The notes under the pieces are model-generated. The model had not been told where the DNA came from, made no database searches, and was given only the letters and a program-made list of their open reading frames with translations. Of a stretch of 64,000 nt of DNA, positions 41,701-53,700 are shown piece by piece (position 1 is the first letter of the stretch; the number at the start of each line of letters is the position of its first letter). A program made the position numbers and the translations under genes. The stretch is from Baylisascaris procyonis (Eukaryota > Nematoda > Chromadorea > Rhabditida > Ascarididae), in contig JAZARR010000212.1 in assembly GCA_037389465.1 (NCBI GenBank), forward strand, positions 6,836,001 to 6,900,000. The letters run 5' to 3'.

Positions 41701-44700
41701 TTCTATATGCACTAACTTCATCGAATGGATCCACAGTATCTTCAAGTAAGATAGCAGTTGCAAATTCTTTTCTGCCGTGGAGTCATAGCCAAATCTAAAA
41801 AGCGTTCTCTTTGACGAATATTTTACGGAACCTCGCTAAAAATTTCTAGGATGAGTAAAATGATATGCAAAAAGTCAAGTATTTGAAAAATAGTAACAGA
41901 AGCTGAAGAAAACTTGATCGGCATTGTTATAAGGAATAGGGGGAAAATTTCCTTCCCTTCCAGTGGAACTTTAACTGGTGAATTTCCCTCTCCCTCTCCC
42001 CCTATCTTTTGGCTGCAAGTATGTTTCTGTTCAGTTTCTCATCCTTTTTGAAGCAAGCTGATGCTTTCATCAGTGGAATTCTCATCAATCATTAGTACTG
42101 TTTTGGGCTGCACTTGAGGCTTTAAGGAACTGCTTTTATACTGTAATGTTTGCTGGCCTTGTGGAGGTCATGCTTTTTCACCAGACTTCTTTGCTAGCCG
42201 TTTGTTCGCTTGCTGGCGTGAGCTGGTAATCGCGACAGACGTTCCTAAATCCAACAGTTATAGGCAAACTACTGCAGAGGACTGCCAATTGTTCATCGAC
42301 TGCCAATAGGCAAACTACTTTAATCAAAATCGAATTTTTTCTGCGCTGCAAAAGTGTACAAATTTCGCGAAAAGTAATGAAAATAAAAATGTCTGGAGGG
42401 CGAGAGAATGAATTCTGTTTTCAGGTGATACATTTCAAGTTTTCGCCTCCCACATGACTCTTACGTTTCAGCGATGTGCTGTGACATTTTCCAAATTCAG
42501 GCTTCTCGCCATATCCGTATATGCCGCGTACGCCGATGGCAGCAACGCCTGGTGGACCGCCGTCTGTGCAACTGCGACCTCCGCCGACATCGGCTGATCT
42601 CGCTCAACAGATTCCGTCTTCGTCGCACATTCACTGCGAGCCACAGCAGCAGCAGCAACAACAACAACAACAACAACAACAGCAACAACAACAACAGCAG
42701 CAACAGCAAGCACAACATCAAGCACCAACTCAGCAACCGCAAGTCATGCAACAACAGGTTGCTATATCACGCATTTGAATGCCGCTTAATCGAATGCTTT
42801 TCAACGATTGGAGTGCATTTTATAGGCGGATAGGGCTTATGGAGGAGTATGCTCATTTTATAAACGTAGTCTGGAAAGTATTAATTTTGTTTAAGTATTG
42901 GGTTTTTATAAGTACTAAATCAGACATAGCCTGAGAGAATCTACTCTTTCGTCGTCCTTTTAAAAAGTCTTCAGATGTGTTTCCCCATCCATTTCAGATT
43001 CACATGGCGAATTTATTGTTCGACGCTTGTTGCATAAAATAGGCTCGTTACGGATGGTCACCTTTTCACGGACGGATAAGCATGTTGAAATTCAAATAGA
43101 TATTCGTGTTATTGCAGTTGAATGTTGAGAGGCAACGACAAATGATGGCATCACAGCAGCACAGCTCTCAGACACAGCAACTACCCCAACAAGGATATTA
43201 TCCGTCTGCACAATACAGTCAGCAACAGCGACCTATGGCACCGGTTAGCCTTAGACCACAATCTACATGTGATTGCATTTTTTTTCTATCTTTAAAATTG
43301 TGGAAAGAAGTAAATGAAATTACTTCTGTTTGCGCGCGCCTTCCACTTCTTGCAAAAACCTGTTATGTCAATATGTTATCTCTTCGTTTGTATGTTTTTG
43401 TTGATCAGTCTGCCTAATTGTTTTAAGTGGCGAGTTTTTGGGATCTTTAAGATTGAACACGTCTTAACGAGTCGCGAAAGCTTGAAGATGATATCAAATT
43501 TTTGAACCGGCCTGATGCACAGAAGGGTCTGTTTTTTGGAAACGGATTCCTACAAGCAGTTGGCATTATGGGGGAATGTGCCATAAGAGTTTTGCTATTT
43601 TTTCACCGTTATCTAAATGGCCGTTTAGTTTAACTGGAGGGAGTGCAATATAAAAGCTTCTTGCTTGCAACATATTTGCCTAAAATTTTTTTGAGAATTA
43701 TTCGGTTTTTTTTTAAGTGGTGTCTTAAATTTGGCTTGCTTGAAATCGGCAAAGCATTTGACCAACGATCGTGAACTGCATATGCTGAGGACAACAGAGT
43801 GGTTTCGATTCTTCACTGTTGAAGCCAATAAAATTTTCATTGTAATCGCACTAACCACTTTATTCGGTTGTTAGAATTTTTGAAGAGACTCTTGTTAGTA
43901 GCGCTTGTTTCATTGATAATGTGCACACCACCTTTATTTGTATATGATCCCTGTTTCCCACAGCGATACTTTCAACTCTGAGGTCTCGTTTGTGGTGTTA
44001 ATACAAGGAATGTAAGATTCATGTGGTTTTTCAGGGCTACGTCATCCCTGGAGGAGGTCATGCACCGCAAGTGCAAGGTGTACTCTATACGCCTCAGCAG
44101 GGACAAGCAGTGCGAGCCCACTATGTGCACATGCAGCAGCAAGGATCGCTTCCAACACACTCGTTGCCACCCCATTATCGCCAGGCAGCCCCATTGGAGC
44201 AGGTTGGTCGTTCCCAGTTGTTGTTCTTGAAAGGGAGTCGGTCTATCAACACCGCGGGGTATGCATTTTCATGGAAGGATATAGTGCACGTCCGCTAGCT
44301 ACATTTGTTTTTCCTTGGGAATTGCCTGATAGCCGCTTTATATTTCAATTATTGAAAGCCTTCATTTTTCGGCGCAACGTTATTCTTTTTTATTTCGTTA
44401 TTTTCACTTGCGACGCTTCTTTTGAGAAGTTTCCTTCCACAGATTTGCATGAAAAAAGAATATGGAAGGTGTTGTTATACGACTGCAGAATGGTTTCTTT
44501 TCATGTAGAAGTTGGGAATTGTATTCTGAATGGACATAGTGAACAACTTCCTTGAAAAGTGTAACAGAACAAGACATTCTTGGAGGAGAGTTTGAGTAAA
44601 AAATAATTAGAAAAATTGATCAGATAATTGTGGCATTAGCAAAAATATAGGCAGCACCTCCACCAGCAAAGAAGCGAAAACGGCCAACAAAGAAGCAACA

Positions 44701-47700
44701 AAAGGAAGCAGAAATGGCACAGCAGGCCGCAGCCGTACAGCAGCAACAACAGCAACAGCAGTACCTTATGGAGCAGCAGATAAATGCCCGTGTGCCTCCC
44801 ACTAACGCACACACCGTCGACAGGCCTACAATGATGCCTCAGGTAGCGTTTCAAACCTGGTTGCATGTTCCACTTTTATTTTTTCTTGCACTTCCTCTCT
44901 TGTTACGCATGCGTACTACAAGGGCACTACGTCTACAACTTATCGGAGTGCAATGGAATGTTGTTTCACGGGATCCCCGAATTCTGGTCCTTTTTGAAGT
45001 TCTTTTTCTTAGATTTTGCACTCGGAAGCCCGAAGAATGTGAAATAATGTCCAGTTATCAACCCGAAAAAAAGCGAAGTAGTAGGCAAATATCAACTGGA
45101 AATAAGCTGCAAGCTTCTTCTAATTCCTTTCGATTAGCTGCTCGTACCAGTATTTTCTAGGTGTTTTTTCGAGCCTATCCTTTTTGTACAGTTCCAGTGC
45201 TGATGTTCAGATGCACACGGAGGCGAAAACCATGTGTCTTTCTTTGAACCGTTTATGAGCAGTGTGAACTTTGCATTGTTTTGGGTCCATTCGTGAAAAG
45301 CATTGCATGTTTTGGCCATTTCGACTACCGTGAAGGATCAGTGGTGAAGTTAATTAGTGCTTGTAATTATGGTACCTAAAGTTGGAAAGCACTAGTACCG
45401 TCCTGCATGTCCTTAAGCGAATTTTCTATTCCACTGTTATGGTGAAGGGGCGATAAATTTGTGGAACGTCCGTGTATGAAGCCAGCGCATTTGTGGCTCA
45501 AAAACTTCCAGATCAGGTAGACTCCGTTATTGTTCTTTTTTGAGTCTTTGATGTTCGTGATGTTAGTCGTGAGGCTTTGTCGTCCTCCTCAACTTTTGTT
45601 GATTTCTTTGTGGATGAACGACTAGAACTTAGATTTGAAACTCTCTGATTATCTGAGGATGCTTAGACTTCTTTATATCTTTCTAAGTTTTTAACTATAC
45701 GGAAAGAGTGATTTCCCTTTCAAACTGGGTGTAAGCAGTTGGCTGCCCCATATCGAGTTCGTAGAACACTTATTTAAAAGGGGAGCTACTGCGGCGATAT
45801 TATTGCTGAAATTCGCGTTACTTTTATCGTTAAATTAGATCATCACTATTTTATCATTCGCACCGTCTGTGCGTTGTATAAAATGTTCCCAGGAAATATC
45901 AGCACATGTTTTCGTCGATGCTTGCTGTTTCATCACAAATCGTTTCTGACGATTGCAGGCTTAAAACGTATGGCATCCTCAATAAGTTGAGTTCACTCCA
46001 ACTCTGTTTCTATGTTCGTTCACTTCACACTCACTTTGCACTGTTTCACACCTACGATGACCACATCGCTAATTGAGGTATGTTGAGAGAGCAGATGTTC
46101 AGATGATACAAGGCGGTCAGCCACAAGCGGGTATGGTGTACACACAGCAGTCTCGAGCATATGCGCCATCCAGCATGCAATCGCCATCTGCGTCGGCTTC
46201 CGCTGCTAGCCAGCTGATGCAGGTAATGCATGTGGGTTGTTTCTGTTGGTATTGCTGTCAGCGGTGTTGACTGTCTTTTAAGCTTTCTTCTCAAACAAGT
46301 ACTCTGTTCGTGGTTATTTTAGCGCCATTTTTTATTGCTTTAGATGATTCTGTAAGAAAACCTATGCGATGATCTTGTTTGCATGTTGTATCTTTTTTAT
46401 TCAGCATCTGTGTCATCCCACGCCTTTTTAACGGGCATTAATCCTTTCAGAGTCCACCCACGAATGCTGTTTATTATCATCAACAGCAACAACAACAACA
46501 ACAACAACAGCAAATATGGAACGCACAGCAACAACCGCAGGTCTGTGCGCACATCTACACATAGATGTCGATATCTCTATCGTTTTACTCGGCGTTGAAA
46601 GGTCTAGGGCTTGGGATTCCACCATTCAGATATTATATAATGACGATCTCTTAAGTGACGCTATTACACCACTCAGGTATAATAAGTAACCATTCTCTGA
46701 ATTTCTTCCCCAGCGCACAGTGATATCATCGCATGTTCAGTGCTATGCGAAAGTCGATGGGACGCTTTTATTCAACAGTACTTAGTTGTTTTGCTATGTG
46801 TGGAAGGCAACTTTTTGGGAATGCCGATTTTCTTGTAAGAGTCGAACAGATGAAGCCGAAATATCACCTCTTTTTCTTCATCTTTCATATCTTATTGATG
46901 CTCATGCCTTCGGGTAGCGAAAATGTACGGCAAAGGAGGGGGGGGGGGAGTGTTTCGAAGGTAAAAGTTTTAAAAAGTTCGAGAACTTTCGATATGTTCC
47001 TAGAATTACACGATGTTTTCCAAACAAATCTTGGAAGGGAATTTTCGAGAATCCAAGAGTTAGTAGAGGGAAGCTACAGGAAGTGCGAAATTCCAAAACT
47101 TTGAGAAATGGGACCCTATTCTTGGAACTTTGCATCTCCTTGCAAAGTACAGATCTGCATTGTTATTAGCATCAATATGACCATCTGATTTCCTGAATGC
47201 ATGGTTCTTTGCTGCCACTAATCCTTATAAAGCATTGAAAAAATTCCTGGAGGATCGCTGAGCTGCGTCGTAGCGTTCGAATTTGTTTGCAGATCATGCA
47301 GCCCCAACGAACACAGCAGATAATGCACACGCAACAACAGCAGATGACGTACCCACCGCAGATACAGCAACAGTGGCAGGGCGCCCAACCTCATCCACAG
47401 AGGATCGCCTATCCACAGACCGACAACGGTGCCAACTTCTTCCTTTTGTTTTTAAGATTGCATTACTGCTTATTGCCATGGTAGACCACTGTCTGTTTTC
47501 ATCCCCATCGCCATCTTGCGAAGTGATATTATTAATGATATATTGGTATTACCAACATGTTCACTCTAGCACGTCCGCATGTGAAGTTAAATTTTGTTTC
47601 TCCTCTTCGATGGATAAGGCGATGAGGCGGGAAGTTGTTTCTATGATTTCCACGCAGACAGTAGTTTTTCAGAGCGGAAAAAGTGCGACTGAAGATTTTA

Positions 47701-50700
47701 AAAGAACCCGGCGTGATAATTTGTTTAGCAACAGGAAAGAAAAGTAGCATTGTTTCGCCATTGTTTCAATATGGAGTCTGATGAAGTGTTGAACATTGGC
47801 AGTGTTATATTTCCCTAAACTTTCACTCGTCTTCCAGCCGAAGAGTATGGGATGTGGGACTTCAGATAACACCGTGTCACTCAGATTCAGGACAAGGACT
47901 TCAATGCTTCCTTGTTCCAGGATAAACAAATCATTGCATAAGATGAAGAAGGCATGTGTTGAGGTTTCGTGATAGTCTTGCATTATGACATTTTGTAGCA
48001 TCTGAAATGAGCGCCCAACAGTCGAGTAGCGTGCATCAGTCTCCGGCAGCCAATAGAAGCGGTTCGATGGATTTTTCGCCTGCATCGCAGTCAAGTAGTA
48101 CAATGTCTCCATTATATCACCAGCAACAGGTTGCCGTCCTCTTTCGTTGACTGTCGTTTTTATCTTCTTTTTTGAGACTTCCATCATTTAATGAGTAATT
48201 TGATTATTTACTTGCAACAAATATTCCTTCACATCGATTTTCTTTTCCATCGAAGTACCTGTAACTACAACGTTGTTCAATAACTTCGGAAACATGTCTG
48301 TGCCGTTTGCTCTAGCTGTTTGATAACGTAAGTGGCGGATGAGTCGAAAAGTAAATTGATGTTTGTGTTGTCTACCTGAAGTTTTGGATTTTATGAGCAT
48401 AAAGGGAAAGCGGTTTTGCTCGACTGGTGTTGGTTTCGTGTTGAATGATGGCACGTGCAAATTTCATGTCGTGTTTTTTGGTCGTGCAAGTATGTGCTCA
48501 CAGTCCATATTATTAAACGAAGTTGAGTTTTCTTTGCTTCGAGTCAGTCTGAGCACTCCGCTTTCGTTCATTCCAACTGCATCCGGAAGAATGGGATTGA
48601 TTTTGTTATGCTTGATGCTTTAATGAAGTTTGTTTATCTATTGTTTATGGGCACTGCCGTTGAAAAACATCGTAAAGTTATGCATGTTGCCGAGAATGCA
48701 ATTAATACTTGTAGTTTGATCTTTTGACTGACTTTGCATTCGGGGATTGGACAATGCGTTTGAAACAAAAAATTGCAGTAATTAAGAAAAAGTCCGACGA
48801 TAACCTTCCAGTCTCAACGCAAGAGGGTTGGGATAATTTTTGTCGAAATGATGCACGGGAAAGGCGGCACTATTTTTGAAAGAAAGGATGCGTGTTAAAA
48901 ACAAGACATCAGAATGGTGTTTGTCAGTCATTTACACTTTGAAAATGCTATCTCATTCAGTATTACGATTATCAGTGCGAATAATTTCTTCAAAATTGGT
49001 GAGACATCGCTCGCTGAACTGTGTTTCGAAGATATTCGCCTATTACAAGCAGCATTCCTCTTGTGACCGATTATGAGTTTTAATCTTCCCTTCGATTTCT
49101 CAAAATTTCTAGTCTGTTATCCAGTCTTTATGAGATTTCTCTGCTCGTTTGTTCTATTTCATCTTTACTTAGCCAGATATTTGTAGTACTCATTGCACCA
49201 CTGCACTGCAATGGATTTATTGTTTTGCATTGCTTTATCTGCCTGTAATTGCGGACCCAAAAAATAAGTGGTTGTTCGAATGGCCACTTATTTTTTTCTG
49301 ATGGACCATAGGGCATTCAATATTGAAACTTCAGAGCTTTCCCTAAAATTCCCCGGAGTCCCTCAGACCTCAGAACCTCAAGGCGTCCGAAACTTTTGAG
49401 TCCATGCCAACGTTAGTTGGATATGGAATGCATGTTTCGCGTGGTCACATCACATTACATCTGAGTACATTTTTTGTGCACGCAGTGCGCAAATATTGCA
49501 GTAACAATGTTACCGACGTGAGGAGCGAATAGCGCCATTGCCTTCTGCACTTAAGACGCAGCGTTCCAGATGACACGTTAGAACGCTAGCCATGAGAACC
49601 TCGATTGTAGATATCTGAGTATAGGTATTTTCGTTATTCCCATCAGTAAGAATTCCTCATTAAAGTAATTTGTTTCTGGGTGTTTAGCTTCAAGGAAAAA
49701 GAACGATGCCTAGAAAGGGAGCAGGGACTAGGAGACACGTCGCAAAGATGCAACTCTTATGATATTGCTTGCTAACGCATATTGCAGCACAAAATGCTTG
49801 ATCGAATGAAATACAAAGGAAGCCCGTTTAGTGGTGAGGTTTTGATTGCAGCAACAACAACAGCACATGATGTATCAGCAGCAGATCAGTACCAATCAGC
49901 AGACGCCACCATCGGGTGTCGCGTATTCAAGCCAGCCGACAGTCTCTTCATCTAATCAGCAGCGTGATCCGCAGTTGCAACAACATTCTTATGTGCACGA
50001 ACAGCAGTTGCAGCAACAACAACAGAAGGCAGCAGCGCCTATTATGGATACCTCTGGCGACTTCGGCATGCAAGATGATCTGGGTGCTAATATCGCCGAC
50101 GATTGTGAGTGGAAGTTCATTTATTTGTCTGATGCCCTTTTAAGAAAACGTGCAACTGCCATAATTTTTGTTATAGTTCGATGTTTTTCAATCTTTGTAG
50201 TTTGTGCGAGGGTGTTTTAATACCTGCATCCTTCTTCTATGAGCCGTTTTATTTTATTCGTCCTTGGAAGATGAGCTCCTCATGTTCTTAATAAATGGTG
50301 CTTTTCGTTCACGAATACTCTGGCACCAAGATTTGATAGGGGGAGATGGGGGTGGGGAAAGAAAGAAAAGGCCACTCGGGTTTGAATGGTCGACCAGATT
50401 GCGGGGTGGCTCTGATCAGACTGTATTAGAGTTTGTTTCTTTGTTCAAGAAGTTATATCGAATCGACGCTTAATATTAAGCAGCCTAACAGTAACCTCAT
50501 TTTCACGCATGACTGATTTCTGTGACCGTCGCATGTGCATGTCCGTGAATGAATCTTGTTTTGCAGGTGGTGATTTCAATGATCTGGATTCAATAGAGCC
50601 GATGACGGAATCCGGAGATGTGGGAACGACGCTGATGGCGACTCATCAGCAGCAGCTGCAGCAGCAGCAGCAGCCACATATTAGCAATCAGCACACGCCA

Positions 50701-53700
50701 CAGCAAGCGATGATTGGTCGACACTCGCAACACCAACTGGGCTATGCTGTTCCCACGCAGGTGCATCATGCAACGCAGGGTTACGAGCAAATAGTGCAAA
50801 TCTCGACGTCGAATTCTCAGCAGATAATGTGTGGTCCTGCTGGCTCTCAGTCTAAATGTGCTCGACAGCAGCAGCAGCAACAGGCACCTCAAGTCTACAA
50901 CGTGCAGCAGCAGCAAGTCGCTCAACAGCATCTTCCTCAGCAGCAAACCTCACCAATGCAAGGCTATTCTATGCAGCAGCCACAACAGTCACAAATGAAC
51001 GCTGCTTATGGAGTGCAACAGCCGTGTACATCGCAGAGTGCAGCTTATTCATCGGAGCAGATCTCATCACCGAGGCAGTCGGTTAGCGCATATGCTGCAC
51101 AGCAACATCATCAGCAACAACAGTATCAGCAGCAGCCACAGCATCTCCAGCAACATCAGCAGCACCACCAACAACAACACTACCAACAAGAGCAGCAGCA
51201 ATCGATGTGTGTGCCGCGCACCTCGGGCGTGAGCTACATACCTTCACAAACAACACAACAACAGCACCGAAGCACCATCGGAACACCTCCTATTGCGCAT
51301 CAGCAGATACAGTCGACAGCCCGGGCCGAAGATCCACAAGCGTCGCAACTCGGTTCGTTTATTATCTTCCCTCTAACTTATTCCCAATTTTCTGTTGCGT
51401 ATTTATGCGTATAGTGTCAGTGCGGAGGTGATGAGGACTGAACGTTTTGGCGATTGCCACATTGCCTACTGTTCTTCCGAAGAAGTTTTAGTGAAGGATT
51501 TTGGTGTGTTGTTTTGAGGGTCTTCGTTATGGATTATGTGGGAGAGCTCTATGTTTTTGAGTGTATATATCTGAAAATATAATTGTGACATGGAAGTGAA
51601 CTCGAACAAAAAAAGGACGCTGAGATTCTGAGCTTGCAGAAGAAAGTCCAGCTTCATTGGGATCGCGACCTGAATCTGGTATCGTGATGGCCGAGCGTGA
51701 GAAAGATCCCATAAACTCCACCATTGGTATGAAATTTATTTTTTCCTCATTTACATTCTAATGGAAAGTTGTTGCTACACACGGGAAGAGGTTTTGTTAA
51801 TCTTATTGTTTGTAAGCGTTGGCGCGTAGTTTTAGAATGCAGTGGGCCCATCTGTTGTATTCGTAAATCGTTAGCAGATGCCCCATGTGCTTTACTCTTC
51901 AACAAAATGTATTGGAATAGTGGATCGGGTTAGGTAGAGAAACAGTGTTTGAGGTGCTGTGGGACCCTACCTCCCCTTATGATCATGTAAGGTGATGGAG
52001 GCATGCGCTGCATCATTCACTGCATGAAAATTTTCTCGTCTTCTAAAGGTTGTCCGATTAGTTGTGGAAGTAGGCTCTCACTGAGTGATATTTAGATCTT
52101 ACTGCATTGAACTGAGGTGTGGCGTTTGAAAACATTTGTTTTGAATGCAGTGAGGCGTGAGAATTCATTTCTATGCTAAAAGGTTTCGTATTAATGTCGC
52201 TTGCCAGATGAGATGGTTGATTCCTTTCAGACAATTTCCATGAAGGTATGTTTATCCACTTTAAAAGATATCGGATGGAAGACCTAAGACTAAGCAAAAT
52301 ATCAGTATCACTTTATAAGGAGGTCATGATAAGGTTTGGAGCAAATAAAATACGAGCGCAACACCTCATTTGAGGTCGCGTGGGGTAGCTTAGTGTCCTT
52401 CTTCCAATGAATTGTCCCCTCTCCTGACCGTTACTGGAATTTCTGGTTGTTAAGCACGTTTCTAAATTTTATATCATGAGTGAGGATGAAAAACCGAAGT
52501 TGCCCATTAGTACTTCTCCTTCCCCTACCTGATTCATGAGAAGTGCGCAGCACATCTAAGCTCAACTTTTTCTTTTATAGACGCATTACTCAAAATTGTT
52601 CCCAACTATTTCTTTTCTGTTTCCCACTTCCGGGTTTCAGTAATTCAGATATATTTGCAGAAACGGTGGTGATGCGAGCGTTATCCGACCAGGACACTAT
52701 AGTCAATCCCGTAAATGCGGCACAGAATCGTACAGCGGTGCAGCGTCCACGTGTTGCACACTCGATGCAGCCATCGTCATCGACTGAATCAATGACCGCT
52801 TCAGGTATCAAACCTTGGTACGCTTAGACCAGTGATACAAGTGAAGCGGAGGAGAGAGGAAGGGACACTGGCACAGCTTCTCGAAAATTTTGGTTCCAAT
52901 GCGCGATGTCCATAAAGATTTTCCTACTCGCAGCTGAAGGCTAACGCATTCATGCTGCTTTTCGCACTGTTGTTGCCCCAAAAATTTCCAAAATCCTTGA
53001 CCTGTTTTTCAGTGCTGTTTCTGAGCGTCTCGCAAGAGTGGTGAAGTATAGTGTGATGTATACTTGACCACTCTTACGTCTAGAGTATCGTTTACACGTA
53101 ATTTGGCCGTGCATTTTGCATTGCTTATTTATAAAATATAAAGGCATTATTTTGTGGTTCACTATTTTTTAGCAATTGAGGAGGTAGTTGATGAAATGAG
53201 CGGAAGGCAAAGACTTGCATCTTGTCAGCCTCTTTCCCATTTTTTCGATTTCGTGCCTCGAGTTGCTAAAAGGCAAAGAAACGTTGGGCGAATTCCTTGA
53301 GGTTTATTTTTTCAAGCTATTGCTTTTATAGGAAAACTGATAACAGGTGCAATGAATTCAGTGTCAATGAAGGCTCCACACATTACGAGGTCGATCGGGC
53401 AGTCATCCGTCGCAAGACCAATCGGTAATTTCATCGTGCTTCTTAAAGTTATCTCTGGTCACCCTATAACTGAGAGTAGTGTACATATGCGGTAAACGAA
53501 TGGAACAGTGAGAAAAGTGCTCGAATGTGCGGTTGTTTACGAAGTGACTCACAATTAGTATGTCAGATACATCGATCGACCTCATAATTTTATTTCTTTA
53601 CTTGGGCGAATGAAATGCATCTTTACTGTCGTGCTAGGCTGAAAATAACAAGGCCGTTCTAAAACAATCGTAAAGCAGTTCTGTTGCTAGAAGTTCTCCA

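Noticed and set aside
42468..42833. Open frames giving polyleucine, polyvaline/alanine or polyasparagine/serine across the CAG/CAA tract
   Set aside because: Shadow frames of the 22-glutamine coding run of exon 8; only the Q frame agrees in phase with the neighbouring exons.
47669..48187. 172-codon minus-strand open frame
   Set aside because: Runs antisense over exon 15, whose plus-strand frame is supported by splice phase and composition.
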